Origin: Spirosoma sp. 48-14
Lineage (GTDB): Bacteria > Bacteroidota > Bacteroidia > Cytophagales > Spirosomataceae
Reading direction: 5' to 3'
DNA: 64,000 nucleotides
NCBI RefSeq assembly: GCF_001898575.1
Contig: NZ_MKUD01000081.1
Location: forward strand, 155,606 to 219,605
Below, in pieces: positions 1 to 9,200 of the stretch. The position numbers and the translations under genes were made by a program. A model generated the notes under the pieces. The model was not told the DNA's origin and made no database searches. It was given only the letters and a program-made list of their open reading frames with translations. How positions within the stretch are numbered: position 1 is the stretch's first letter; every line of letters begins with the position of its first letter.

Positions 1-574
1 TGAACTTGACGAACTCTTTACAAAGCCGAATCGGATTCAGGGCGGGGTCATGGAGCTGGTTATCGAAAAACATATCGCCCGGAATACCGGCAATATGTTC
101 TTCCACCAGCGTTTGGCCGCTGGTCATATAATTGATGCGATTGGGCGACAGAATATGCTCTAACTCAAGCCCATAAACGCGTGATGCATCGGCCCGTTTG
201 ATGTAAAAGTAATCGAAGTTGTCGTTGACCAGATTCCGAATCCGAACGCGAAATGGCTTTGTGTTGCCATACAGGCACAGATCGACGCGGTCGATGGTCA
301 GGTGCCGGGTGATCGACAAATCGCCATCGGCTTTCAACAACGCATAGATTGCCTTCAGCGAGAGCTGCATTTCATCAGCTTCTGCTGCCGCAAAGAAAAC
401 CGTTTCCCAGAGCGTATCGCGTTCACGTTTGTCAAACAGCGTAATCGAGCTGCTGTAACGCAACAAATCCTCATACTGAGTGGGTAGTGTCAGTTCGCGG
501 TCGTATTGGAGCAAGTACGATTGAAGTGGCTTGCGAATGGGGTAAATAAGTTTCTTTCTGGATATGACAGGCAT
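1..574 (-). CDS. Hypothetical protein, 3' part beyond the left edge
   Basis: An open frame reads leftward from an ATG at 574 and is still open at base 1, so at least 191 codons are present and the C-terminus is outside the window. The start MPVISRKKLIYPIRKP is basic; the rest is a mixed, soluble-looking sequence without signal peptide or membrane segment. I do not recognise the family. An AraC-type regulator gene starts a short distance upstream on the same strand and ends 80 bp before it, so the two may be co-transcribed. Codon use looks like that of the neighbours. Confidence 0.7.
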   Translation of the reverse strand, partial: MPVISRKKLIYPIRKPLQSYLLQYDRELTLPTQYEDLLRYSSSITLFDKRERDTLWETVFFAAAEADEMQLSLKAIYALLKADGDLSITRHLTIDRVDLCLYGNTKPFRVRIRNLVNDNFDYFYIKRADASRVYGLELEHILSPNRINYMTSGQTLVEEHIAGIPGDMFFDNQLHDPALNPIRLCKEFVKF

Positions 575-654
575 AAGCAGTAAGCCAATGGAGACCGGAA
601 CAAGGTAGCCTTAATCAGCCCATTGGGCGACCGAATATACCACAATCCGTTGGT

Positions 655-1593
655 TCAGCACGATAGCATCTGTTTCCGATACTGAGCTGGCGACAGGCCC
701 GTTTCCCGGCGAAACAATCGCATAAAATACGTCATGTTGTTGAAGCCGCACGCCAGACTAATATCGGCCAGGCAACGATCCGTTGTTCGTAGCAATCTGG
801 AAGCCAGGGCAATACGCTGTTGATTGATATAATCAATAGGCGTCAGACCGAATGTTTGCTTGAACGTCCGGTAGAAGTTAGGCTCACTCATGCAGGCTTC
901 ATCGGCCAGTTCCTTAATATGAAGGTTTCGATGCAGGTTTCTGGCAATATATTGCGCTACGTGCGCCAGCCGGTTGGTATTGATCTGTAATGTATCTGGG
1001 CTCAACAGCAGCGTACGCGCCTGCGTCTGCATCAGCCGGACCACCAGTTCCTGCAAAACTAGGTTGGCAAATACGTCTTTCGCCTTGTTGTTTTCGGTGA
1101 AAATATAAATCAGTCGGGCAATGAGCTGATGAATCGGTTCATCGTTGGTCAAAAAGAAATTCGTATGGCCAAACTGCCAGCCTTGGGGGCTATCGATCAG
1201 TGGAACGCGCTCGTTGAGCAGATTCGTCACCTGACGTATTTTGTCAGAGTCGATCGCCAGCGCCAGACACTGGGTTGGGTTGTCGGTTTCGGCCTCAGGG
1301 AAATCAATCCGCATCGTTTCCAGCCCCGGCACAATAACCGACTCACCAGGCAGGAAATCAAAGGAAGGTGTACCCGGCAAGTGCATCACTTTTTTCCCCC
1401 GAATCATGCTAGCCAGAACCGGACTGTTAAATGTCAGTTCAACTTTTTCGGCCACATGGTGCGTCTCATAAATATTCAGTTCGGCCGTATCGATGGTGTA
1501 GGCAGTTCGGTTTTCGACCTCCTGTTCCAGACGACGGGACTGCAAATGACGGGAAATATCCAACGATGAAGCCTGTACGTTTTTCATGGTCAT
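655..1593 (-). CDS. AraC family transcriptional regulator
   Basis: A 312-residue DNA-binding regulator. Residues about 20-200 form an AraC_N-like (PF06719-type) effector half, and residues about 205-308 carry the two helix-turn-helix motifs of the AraC/XylS domain (IKELADEACMSEPNFYRTFK, then ISLACGFNNMTYFMRLFRRE, ending TGLSPAQYRKQ). Regulators with this N-terminal type often control nearby redox or detoxification genes, but no obvious target lies beside it; only the unknown partial gene at the left edge follows on the same strand. The long upstream gap holds a nested inverted repeat. The effector is unknown. Confidence 0.9.
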   Translation of the reverse strand: MTMKNVQASSLDISRHLQSRRLEQEVENRTAYTIDTAELNIYETHHVAEKVELTFNSPVLASMIRGKKVMHLPGTPSFDFLPGESVIVPGLETMRIDFPEAETDNPTQCLALAIDSDKIRQVTNLLNERVPLIDSPQGWQFGHTNFFLTNDEPIHQLIARLIYIFTENNKAKDVFANLVLQELVVRLMQTQARTLLLSPDTLQINTNRLAHVAQYIARNLHRNLHIKELADEACMSEPNFYRTFKQTFGLTPIDYINQQRIALASRLLRTTDRCLADISLACGFNNMTYFMRLFRRETGLSPAQYRKQMLSC

Positions 1594-2267
1594 GATCGGG
1601 GATACCTAACGTATCCAATCAACATATATAACTAGTCTATTCGCCGACAACGTGTTAGGCAACACAAAGTATAGCTTTTTTGTTGACAATCCCATTGGTT
1701 TTGCCCTATTTCTTATCGGTATTAATACAATTTCACAGTTACCTGGGTCCGATTTCCCATACGCCAATCCTACGCTGGATGTTTCAACAAAGAAGTCTGG
1801 AAAACTTTATACTGAACCTGTTTAAACTTATACCGCAATAACATTTTGTCATCCCGAGGAACGAGGGATCTTCGGTGACTGGCTATTCAACGGCTTACCC
1901 GAAGATCCCTCGTTCCTCGGGATGACAAAAACACACCGATCGAGAAGCAACTTTGTAAAGTTTAAACAGGTTCACTGATAAAAACGACAGTTCGCTCACA
2001 GCAACGCAAATAAGATGGAATCGGTATCCTCACTGCCACCTTACGTTTGCCGAAGCCAATCTGCCCAGGATATAAATTGGGATGAGGTAGTAGCGATGCA
2101 AAGTCGTTACAGTGTCGTTTGCTGGCAACGACCTATATGGTTATTTGTAATTTTTCGGGCTAATCTGTCCTATAATGCAGTTATCATGTTTATACTGCTT
2201 ATTGACCAAAATGATCGACTCAACGAACCAGATGAGCAATCCATTTTTTAAGGTTACCCAGGCGCTA
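1594..2267. other. Intergenic gap with a nested inverted repeat
   Basis: This 674-bp gap separates the AraC gene start from the end of the Hsp70 module. Its only clear structure is the inverted repeat at 1813-1974. A 78-codon frame at 2015-2251 has no recognisable features and is not called. The AraC promoter must lie just to the right of 1593, but I saw no convincing TAnnTTTG box there. Confidence 0.6.
1813..1974. repeat. Nested inverted repeat (MITE- or REP-like hairpin)
   Basis: Two nested inverted repeats share one centre. The inner arms 1844-1875 and 1899-1930 are 32 bp each and perfectly complementary, with a 23-nt loop; the core word is CGAGGAACGAGGGATCTTC. The outer arms 1813-1832 and 1955-1974 are about 20 bp with one internal mismatch (core TGAACCTGTTTAAACTT). 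A related right arm appears at 47838-47864 and a weaker relative at 25814-25885, so this is a dispersed element. It has no coding capacity. Terminator use is unlikely since no U-run follows. Confidence 0.75.
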
Positions 2268-3170
2268 TTAACGATGGCAGTAAAGTGCAGCCTTGGCCAG
2301 CATGAACAGCACCCAAAAAATTAGCCAATAATTTCTTGTATTCTTTTCCGAGTCACTACTCGCCCGAGGAGCACCGGGGCTGAGGTGATAATTATCCCGG
2401 TAAATGGCGTAGTTATTTTTAATCGTTTTCTTGAGATCTTCATCGCACTTGATCCGCACAAGCTGATGGGTGATTTCGTACACAAAATGCCGCTGGGTAT
2501 GTTGAACCGCAACCGTATAATTAACCGCATTGACACACACTTCATTTACAATTCCCCAGAAAGTATATTCCGGTAAACTGTTCAGAAAATCTGCCCAATC
2601 GTCGTATACGATAAACCCAAAGGCGGCCGAATCCCGTGCAGGACTAGGCCGTTCGATGGCTACTTCCAACGCTACGGCAACCTCGTGAATCTGCCCATAA
2701 ATCATACCCAGGATACTATCCTGATAGTGGCTCGGCAAAGCAAATGCAACCGCGAGTGGTTCTCTGGCCTGACTAAACAGATGATTTTTAAGCAGCCAGA
2801 AACAGTGTTCCTGCAAGGCAGCAGACAGCGTTTGCTGCCAAAATTCGGTTTGATCGCCCCCCCACCGTTTCTCGCTTATAGCTTTGGCTGGAAACACCTC
2901 TTCCGTTGGTCGTTCGAGCCAGGCCAGTAAGGGCTTATTCTGAAAAATAAGGATATGCTCGCCCAGGTTCGATACCTCTTTCAATTGATCGATTGTCTTT
3001 AAGGCATCATCTTTGGTATACTGTCTGTCGCCTACCGTAATAGTATAGTTTGGAGTCAGGTTGAATTCGGCCAGCAGTTTTTTCCGTAACTGGCCTAGCG
3101 ACGATGGAGTCAGTTCGCTGGGCACTAACTGCAATCCATCTAACAAGTGTAAAGGCGATTGGTAAGCCAT
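2268..3170 (-). CDS. Unknown protein with C-terminal membrane anchor, Hsp70-linked
   Basis: A 300-residue protein encoded 10 bp after the Hsp70-like gene in the same direction. The body (about 1-275) is soluble with no signal peptide. A single hydrophobic segment (YWLIFWVLFMLAKAALY) lies at the very C-terminus after a polar linker rich in Ser/Arg/Glu, the layout of a tail-anchored protein. There is no HPD motif, so it is not a J-domain co-chaperone. I do not recognise the family. From the tight operon I infer that it is a partner that ties the Hsp70-like protein to the inner membrane, or a client; this is inference. Confidence 0.75.
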   Translation of the reverse strand: MAYQSPLHLLDGLQLVPSELTPSSLGQLRKKLLAEFNLTPNYTITVGDRQYTKDDALKTIDQLKEVSNLGEHILIFQNKPLLAWLERPTEEVFPAKAISEKRWGGDQTEFWQQTLSAALQEHCFWLLKNHLFSQAREPLAVAFALPSHYQDSILGMIYGQIHEVAVALEVAIERPSPARDSAAFGFIVYDDWADFLNSLPEYTFWGIVNEVCVNAVNYTVAVQHTQRHFVYEITHQLVRIKCDEDLKKTIKNNYAIYRDNYHLSPGAPRASSDSEKNTRNYWLIFWVLFMLAKAALYCHR

Positions 3171-3180
3171 AGTTGTAAGA

Positions 3181-5679
3181 TCAGCCCAGGCCGGTACCTT
3201 TAATTCTGGTTTCGATCACTTCCGTATTCTTAGCCAGCCCCAGCAAATTCAGAAACACCCCTCTAAGCTCATCGTAGTTCTGCCGATCCAGCGCTTTTTC
3301 GCCCCGTTTGATTTCAGCCTGCGCCCGCTGATAATCTGTAAATTCCTGCGGAGACAAACCAGCATAGATGTGAAAGAAATAAGCCAGCAAGGTTGGCGTG
3401 TACAGGACCGTATTATGGTATACCCGACGGCAATGGGCATACTGGCTTTCCACGCGAAAGTAATTATTTCCGCGCATAGCCTCCGGCTCATTGTCTTTCA
3501 ATTGCTGAATCTCCTCACGCTGCTTTGGGGGTATCTCCTGCAACGTATGAGCCCAGTTTTGCAACGACTCCATCAGGCCATAATACCGTTCTTTGGTTCG
3601 GATAACCCGGTTACTTACCGGCCCAGTAGTGTATAACTGCCGGGCCAGTTTGCGCTTGGCTTCATCGAGCTGGTATTTTTCGTCGGTCAACGTATCTGGT
3701 TGTGCCTGTCTGGCCTGCTCATACAATTTACGGGCTCTATCCACCAATTCCTGAAGTTGAGCAGCTGTTTCGTATTCCTCATTTTGCAGGGCTTTCTGCA
3801 GGTCGAAATCAAGCTGACCACGTAGCTCCTGTATCTCGTCGCGCAATTTGGTAAGGCTCACATACCGTTGGGTCGGGCTAAATACCTCATCAATTTGCTG
3901 ATCGGTCATGCTCAAATGTACGCTTACCGACACATCCCGCGACTCGCTCATGTCGATCTTGAGTTCCACATCCGAACCTTTTATCAGATCGGCTGGCAGA
4001 TCGGTAGCCCGCACTTCAATGACGCCAATATTCTTGTTGGTACTTGGGTGCTGGGTGGCATCTCCTTCGAGCAGGTTGATAATGAGGCTTTCGTCCGAGC
4101 CTTTCCGAATCGTCCGGCTCATTTCCCGATAAATAGTTTTGGTAAGCGGCAGTACACTGTTTCGGCTAAAAATCAATTCGCAACGGGTCGCATTATTCAT
4201 CAGATCATCAACTTCAATACAGATATCTTCCGGTAGCGGCTGACCATACAGGCTGAACAACCCGTGTGTAATTGAGACGGGTTCAACCTGTACAGGAACA
4301 GGATTATTATAGCCATCATATACGCTGATCGTGAATGTATTGACCCGGTTTGGTAGCAGTCCGACAAACTCACCAAAGCGAGCTGTAAGCGGTCGAAGCG
4401 TTGTATCGAACCCACCATCGGCCCGAGTGATGCGATAAAACAGTTCTTCAATTACCCCATCTGCACTGGCCGAGATGTATTCTTCCAGGTCTTTGGTGGT
4501 TTTGTTATAGCCAGTTTGTATCTGAATCGCCGGTGCAGAAGCGATCCGTTCAGGCTTTGGTTGAGCTGGTTGCCGGACCGGGGTGTTACCTGCAAAATAA
4601 GCCGCCCCAACAGCCACGGCCGTTGTTGGGTCAGCATCGGTATTAACTGTCAAGCCAGTACGTTCAGCCAGTGTGGCCCGAACGTAGGGTATATAGGTGC
4701 TCCCTCCGATCAGCACGATTTCAGAAATATCGGCCGTACTCAGGTTATTCCGCGCCATAATCGTTTCCAGCATGCTGACTGTATCATCGATTCGCTCACG
4801 GATAACCGCATTGAACTGGTCACGATCAACCGGTATCAGCAAATCAAGTTCATCGCCCTCATCGGTTTCAAACGTTACTTCAATCTCGGTTGAGAGCCGG
4901 GTTGTGAGCTCTTTTTTAGCCTCCTCGGCTTTCAGCAGTAGCACATAATAGAGTTTCTCGTAACGAGCCTTGTGCGTGAGCAACTGGCTCGCGAGATCCA
5001 TCTGCCCCGTCTGCCGGATTAGTTCGGGCACGAGTACTTCCATAACCAGCGAATGATCGAAATCGACCCCGCCCAGGTAGTTATTTCCCTGGTGGTCCAG
5101 CACCCGCATCTCGTTATCTTCAATGCCAATCAGGGCGACATCGAATGTGCCACCGCCGAGGTCATACACCAGCCATTTTCCAGACTCTTTCTCCAGTGTA
5201 TGCCTGTTAAAGTAGGCCAGCGAAGCCGCAATCGGTTCCTGCAGCAACACCACTTCCCGAAAGCCTGCCTCCAAGCCTGCCTGTTTGGTGGCATTGCTCT
5301 GAACGGTGTCGAAACTGGCGGGTATAGTAATGACAACACTTTCGGGAATTTCGCCCGTGTGAATAAAATTTTTGAGCTCTTTCAGCACCAGCGCAGAAAG
5401 GTCAATGGGCGCGATCGTTTCCTGTCGCGATGGAACCGAAAACGTTTCAGTCGTTCCCATTTTTCGTTTAAAGCTGGAGAATACGTTGAGCGGGTCTTTC
5501 AGGAGCCATTCCCGCGCTTTATCGCCTACCCATATACGCTCTTTACGAAAAGCAACACAACTGGGTAATGTTTCTTTCAGGCCGACAGGGTTTTTGAACA
5601 CTTCCGCCTGAGATCCTGTAAACCGGGCAATCAGCGAATTGGTTGTTCCCAGATCGATACCAAAATTGATGGTCTGCAT
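3181..5679 (-). CDS. Hsp70 (DnaK-like) chaperone with long helical C-terminus
   Basis: An 832-residue ATP-dependent chaperone. The actin-like ATPase domain occupies about residues 1-370: phosphate-1 motif GIDLGTTNSLIARF at the N-terminus, phosphate-2 motif VYDLGGGTFDVALIG, and adenosine motif IVLIGGSTYIPYVR. A divergent substrate-binding beta domain follows (about 400-590), then some 240 residues that are mostly helical and charged, with coiled-coil character near 610-700. DnaK is usually about 640 residues, so the C-terminal part is much longer. It is not canonical dnaK: it sits in a three-gene operon with a small GrpE-like gene 11 bp upstream and an anchored-protein gene 10 bp downstream, and no dnaJ is nearby. 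Substrate unknown. Confidence 0.92.
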   Translation of the reverse strand: MQTINFGIDLGTTNSLIARFTGSQAEVFKNPVGLKETLPSCVAFRKERIWVGDKAREWLLKDPLNVFSSFKRKMGTTETFSVPSRQETIAPIDLSALVLKELKNFIHTGEIPESVVITIPASFDTVQSNATKQAGLEAGFREVVLLQEPIAASLAYFNRHTLEKESGKWLVYDLGGGTFDVALIGIEDNEMRVLDHQGNNYLGGVDFDHSLVMEVLVPELIRQTGQMDLASQLLTHKARYEKLYYVLLLKAEEAKKELTTRLSTEIEVTFETDEGDELDLLIPVDRDQFNAVIRERIDDTVSMLETIMARNNLSTADISEIVLIGGSTYIPYVRATLAERTGLTVNTDADPTTAVAVGAAYFAGNTPVRQPAQPKPERIASAPAIQIQTGYNKTTKDLEEYISASADGVIEELFYRITRADGGFDTTLRPLTARFGEFVGLLPNRVNTFTISVYDGYNNPVPVQVEPVSITHGLFSLYGQPLPEDICIEVDDLMNNATRCELIFSRNSVLPLTKTIYREMSRTIRKGSDESLIINLLEGDATQHPSTNKNIGVIEVRATDLPADLIKGSDVELKIDMSESRDVSVSVHLSMTDQQIDEVFSPTQRYVSLTKLRDEIQELRGQLDFDLQKALQNEEYETAAQLQELVDRARKLYEQARQAQPDTLTDEKYQLDEAKRKLARQLYTTGPVSNRVIRTKERYYGLMESLQNWAHTLQEIPPKQREEIQQLKDNEPEAMRGNNYFRVESQYAHCRRVYHNTVLYTPTLLAYFFHIYAGLSPQEFTDYQRAQAEIKRGEKALDRQNYDELRGVFLNLLGLAKNTEVIETRIKGTGLG

Positions 5680-5690
5680 AAACAGTGGAT

Positions 5691-5993
5691 TTATACACGC
5701 TCAACAATAACGATACCAGCCTGCACAATCTGGCCATGCTGACTAACAATCGGCTTAATTACTTGCGTAATCGTCAGATTACCCATCGATTCACCAGCAA
5801 CACTGGCTTCAACGTCGGTTCGGGTTTCGGTGTAGCGTTCGCCTTCGGGGCTATGGAATGTGGTGCCTAGTTCGGCCAGCGACTGCCGTATACGCTGTAT
5901 ATGCCGCAGGTATCCACTCCCCGAATGGCCTTCTTTCTGCACTTTTTTTTCGAGCGCGTGTACCTGATTGGCAATATCAATAAGGGGTTGCAT
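5691..5993 (-). CDS. Small GrpE-like nucleotide exchange factor (putative)
   Basis: A 100-residue protein, first gene of the Hsp70 operon. Residues about 1-45 are predicted helix (EKKVQKEGHSGSGYLRHIQ region). Residues about 48-100 read like the beta domain of GrpE: a conserved ending where a run of branched residues around a Gly (ITQVIKPIVSQHGQIVQAG, then IVIVERV) lines up with the GrpE C-terminus. The long N-terminal helices of normal GrpE (about 180-200 residues) are missing, so this is a shortened version. The role as exchange factor for the adjacent Hsp70 is inferred from this similarity and from the operon. Confidence 0.65.
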   Translation of the reverse strand: MQPLIDIANQVHALEKKVQKEGHSGSGYLRHIQRIRQSLAELGTTFHSPEGERYTETRTDVEASVAGESMGNLTITQVIKPIVSQHGQIVQAGIVIVERV

Positions 5994-6187
5994 GAAGTAC
6001 TAACTACCTGTTGAAACCGCAAGTTAAAAAGAATTGACTTACAGCCTACATGTCGCCTGTTTGTATAATCAGGTACCTTAACACACCGGATGAGTTTTTC
6101 CTGATTCGTAAACTTACTTATTCGTTAAACTACAGAAGACCGTTTTTTCGTTATTCTGCCGTGTTGAACGATTAACCCAATCCGGTT

Positions 6188-7225
6188 ATGCTTGTGAGAG
6201 TGGCTTTCTCCCTACCCATGTTTGTGTTAAGTACGGCTCTGTCGGGGTCATTACTTGCCCAAATCCCTTCTTCTGGTTCCTTTATATGCAGCTATACGGG
6301 TGGCAACGTCAATCCCGAAGTCGTTTGTTCACCTACTACGAATTCGAATGTACACGCCGAGCGCGTAGTCGACCGGATTCTAAAACCGATTGGCCTGATG
6401 CGCAATTTCAAGGTCATTGAATGCTCCAATACCTCCAACTGTTTTGCGACGGTTCTAAAAGGTCAACGGTTTATTGTGTACGATGGTGCATTCATGCAGG
6501 AAATTGAAGATGAAACCGAAACCGACTGGTCGGCCATCAGTATTATGGCGCATGAGATTGGCCATCATTTACAGGGTCATACCATCGACGGGCGGGGTGG
6601 ACAGCCTCAGAAAGAGATCGAAGCCGATAAATTTTCGGGCTTTGTACTGCATCAATTAGGTGCATCGCTCGACGAATCGCTGGTAGCGGTACGAAAGCTG
6701 GGCAACGAACGGGCTACATCGACTCACCCTGCCAAACCCGAGCGGATTGACGCCATTCGTAAAGGCTGGCTGGAGGCCGAAGCCATGTATCCCAAAAGCC
6801 GGACACTTGTAAAAACCCCGGCAGCTATGGCCCCAAAACCGATTGCTACGAATGCCCCTGCGCCCACTTCCCGGCCGGTTGTGGCGCCCAAAGCGGCTCC
6901 ACGAACAGCTGTCGGCTGCGTTTCGGGCGACTGCGAAGATGGAACGGGCGTATTCGTTTATCCTACAGGAGAACGCTATGCCGGTGAATTCGAAGATGGC
7001 GATAAACACGGCGAAGGCACCGAATACTACGCTGATGGGAAGGTAAAATACAAAGGTGGTTTTCGTGATAATCTGCGCTGTGATTATGGCGTCTACTTCT
7101 ACCGAAACGGCGATAAATACGTCGGCTGGTTCCAGAAGAATGTACCCAACGGAAAAGGCACTTACCGTTTTGCTGATGGGGACCAAATTACAGGGAATTT
7201 CCGAAATGGCCAGCCCGTGCAATAA
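6188..7225 (+). CDS. Secreted M48-like metallopeptidase fused to MORN repeats
   Basis: A 345-residue exported protein. The first 25 residues form a signal peptide (basic start, hydrophobic core, SGSLLAQ cleavage region). A zinc-peptidase domain follows: HEIGHH supplies the HExxH motif and EADKFSG the third ligand region, as in M48-like proteases. A Pro/Ala-rich linker (about 205-245) leads to a C-terminal array of about four MORN-type repeats (for example GERYAGEFEDGDKHGEGTEY). MORN repeats usually mediate contacts with membranes or proteins. The gene is divergent from the Hsp70 module across a 194-bp spacer. I do not know its substrate; the fusion order, protease then MORN, is unusual. Confidence 0.85.
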   Translation: MLVRVAFSLPMFVLSTALSGSLLAQIPSSGSFICSYTGGNVNPEVVCSPTTNSNVHAERVVDRILKPIGLMRNFKVIECSNTSNCFATVLKGQRFIVYDGAFMQEIEDETETDWSAISIMAHEIGHHLQGHTIDGRGGQPQKEIEADKFSGFVLHQLGASLDESLVAVRKLGNERATSTHPAKPERIDAIRKGWLEAEAMYPKSRTLVKTPAAMAPKPIATNAPAPTSRPVVAPKAAPRTAVGCVSGDCEDGTGVFVYPTGERYAGEFEDGDKHGEGTEYYADGKVKYKGGFRDNLRCDYGVYFYRNGDKYVGWFQKNVPNGKGTYRFADGDQITGNFRNGQPVQ

Positions 7226-7693
7226 CCGCGTTGATGCATAAAAACGTATAGAAAGAGGCTTCCTGCTATTGGCACTTGTCAATGACGGGAGGCCTCGTCT
7301 GCGTCATATGGTTTCAATTTTCCCTTAACCGGGCAACCAGGCTATAGAATAGACTCTACAAAACAGATTTGAAGTAGCGATAGTCAGCCCTCTTTCCAGG
7401 GCCATAGAGTCGTATAATAAATTTACGAAACCTTATTAGGCTTTTACCGTCTTTAGGTAGAAACAACAACCAGCTATGAACTTCTTATTGGAAAGTAACC
7501 GACGAAAATTTTGTCGTCATGATTTCGTTAACTCTATCAGACATAAACTTTTTTTTAGTGCAAAAACCCTTCATATGAGCTATATAAGTAGAATTTGGCA
7601 TAATTATAGATTATATTTTCATTAATTAGACAATTTTATCATTAAATAGTTAAATATTTGTCCTTTTTACGAAAATCACCAATAAAATAAGCT
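7226..7693. other. AT-rich intergenic gap
   Basis: This 468-bp gap starts with an imperfect hairpin (stem GAGGCTTCC at 7255-7263 pairing with 7288-7296, no U-run), possibly a weak terminator of the protease gene. From about 7480 to 7690 the sequence is very A/T-rich, which fits the promoter region of the small gene that follows. No coding frame is supported. Confidence 0.5.
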
Positions 7694-7963
7694 ATGGGTG
7701 CCGTAGTAAAACTATCCATAAAGAATGTAATCGACCTCTGGTTTGCAGAAGATACACCCATCCGTCAGTACAGAGCCCGGATGAATCCAAGATTGTGGGA
7801 AATGTGTCAGCAAGTCAGCACAGATTTTGTTGCTCCTTCGGGTCGGCAGTTGCCTGGTCAGTATCGCAAATCCGATAAAGTAGCGTTTGCGAAGCTCGTC
7901 CTGGACCGATTAGAAGACCGCGAAGCGCCTGTCGAAGACGATATGCTTGAGCTGACCTACTAA
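7694..7963 (+). CDS. Small hypothetical protein
   Basis: An 89-residue soluble protein with a Trp-containing N-terminal half and an acidic C-terminus (EDDMLELTY). No signal peptide, membrane segment, cysteine cluster or familiar motif. The frame has balanced codon use like the neighbours and lies behind an AT-rich leader, which supports it being a real gene. I do not recognise the family and cannot assign a function. The next gene is convergent. Confidence 0.55.
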   Translation: MGAVVKLSIKNVIDLWFAEDTPIRQYRARMNPRLWEMCQQVSTDFVAPSGRQLPGQYRKSDKVAFAKLVLDRLEDREAPVEDDMLELTY

Positions 7964-8151
7964 GGTCGATTTGTATCGAAATACTATAGGCTAATTCAGA
8001 AAACGTATAATTAGCCCGGTTGCGTAAGAGATTCATTACCTTACTGCGTTGGTATCTATTTGTAAATAAATCAGCCCATTTCGATAGTATAAATACACTA
8101 TATCCTGCTCTAAATCGTAGTCATTACCAACCAATTAAGAGGCCTTTCCAC

Positions 8152-9147
8152 TCATTTCCGCTTCAGTTTCGCTGGCTCAACTTCCTTCAACGTATAGGCT
8201 ACCGCCTGCGACCTCGGTTCAGTGATCAGATGCATCCAATCGCTATATTGACGGGTAAATGAAGCCCCATAGTAGAATATCAGCGATGCATAAAAAATAA
8301 ACAGAAGCACCAGTATAATAGCACCAGAATGGCCATACAAGGAACTTAGCTGACTATGAATCAGCAGCCGGCTTAATATACTCTCCCCTATTTTGAACAG
8401 AACGCTGGTAAAAGCCGCTCCCAGCCAAACGGCCTGCCAGGCCATGCGTATGTCGGGCAAAAACTTGAACAGAATAGCAAACCAGATCATACGAATCAGG
8501 ACCGACGCAACTACATGGCCCAGGTCAGTCATGATCTGGTAATAACTCAAGGTAGAAAGCATCCAATCGGTACTAATCCGACCTAAAAACTGTTCCAGCG
8601 TAACCGATAGAGCGAAAAGGAAACCCGAACCAATGATTATGGTTAGCGCCACCAGTTTATTCCGCAGAAAATAAGCCAAGGGATGCTTTGTTCGACTTTT
8701 TACGTTCCAAAGCTGATCCAGCGAATTTTTGACAATTGCAAACAGGGTTGTCGATGCCAGCAACACTAAAAAAACACTGAGTACAGTTAACGAACTACTC
8801 GGTTTGGGTTGCTGCAAGCGATGCGAAATTACTTCCAGTTGACGGGCCCCTTTGGGTCCAAACAAATCAGCCAGTTCGTCGAATAGCTGTCCGCTTACCC
8901 CCTGCGCCTGCTCACCGAGAAAAGGACTCAATAATGTACTCAGGATGATGACGATGGGAGGAAGCGCGAAAAAAGAAAAAAAAGCCGTGGCACCTGCCAT
9001 TCGGATCGGATCGTTGGCCTGCAGGTGCGTAAGAGCGCTTTTCAGAAGCTGGAAAATCGGTACGACTTTTTTCAAGCGGCAAGCAGATAATGATCTCAGC
9101 AGAAATAACCTCAAGAGCCTGAATAAGGTTTTATAACACTCATACAC
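8152..9147 (-). CDS. YihY/BrkB family inner-membrane protein
   Basis: A 331-residue polytopic membrane protein of the YihY/virulence-factor BrkB family. After a basic N-terminus come the family hallmark around AGATAFFSFFALPPIVIIL and about six transmembrane segments, including LTIIIGSGFLFALSVTL and GAIILVLLFIFYASLIFYYG near the C-terminus (where members carry the YYGA motif). Length fits the family. The frame begins with GTG at 9147. Members have been linked to transport or envelope functions, but the molecular role is not settled. A terminator-like hairpin lies at 9201-9233, upstream of this gene. Confidence 0.9.
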   Translation of the reverse strand: MYECYKTLFRLLRLFLLRSLSACRLKKVVPIFQLLKSALTHLQANDPIRMAGATAFFSFFALPPIVIILSTLLSPFLGEQAQGVSGQLFDELADLFGPKGARQLEVISHRLQQPKPSSSLTVLSVFLVLLASTTLFAIVKNSLDQLWNVKSRTKHPLAYFLRNKLVALTIIIGSGFLFALSVTLEQFLGRISTDWMLSTLSYYQIMTDLGHVVASVLIRMIWFAILFKFLPDIRMAWQAVWLGAAFTSVLFKIGESILSRLLIHSQLSSLYGHSGAIILVLLFIFYASLIFYYGASFTRQYSDWMHLITEPRSQAVAYTLKEVEPAKLKRK

Positions 9148-9200
9148 TAAGCAACTCTAAAGCAATACATTAGGACGCTTGCTTAATGCATTATCAACAA

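Noticed and set aside
2015-2251. A 78-codon plus-strand frame in the gap before the Hsp70 module.
   Set aside because: It has no family-like motif, odd amino-acid composition and no promoter or ribosome signal; it probably arises by chance.
5053-5568. A 171-codon frame antisense to the Hsp70 gene.
   Set aside because: It lies wholly within the conserved ATPase domain of the real gene and has a shadow composition.
6656-7282. A 208-codon minus frame over the protease-MORN gene.
   Set aside because: It is antisense to a gene with clear domains, and its repeats mirror the MORN repeats on the other strand.
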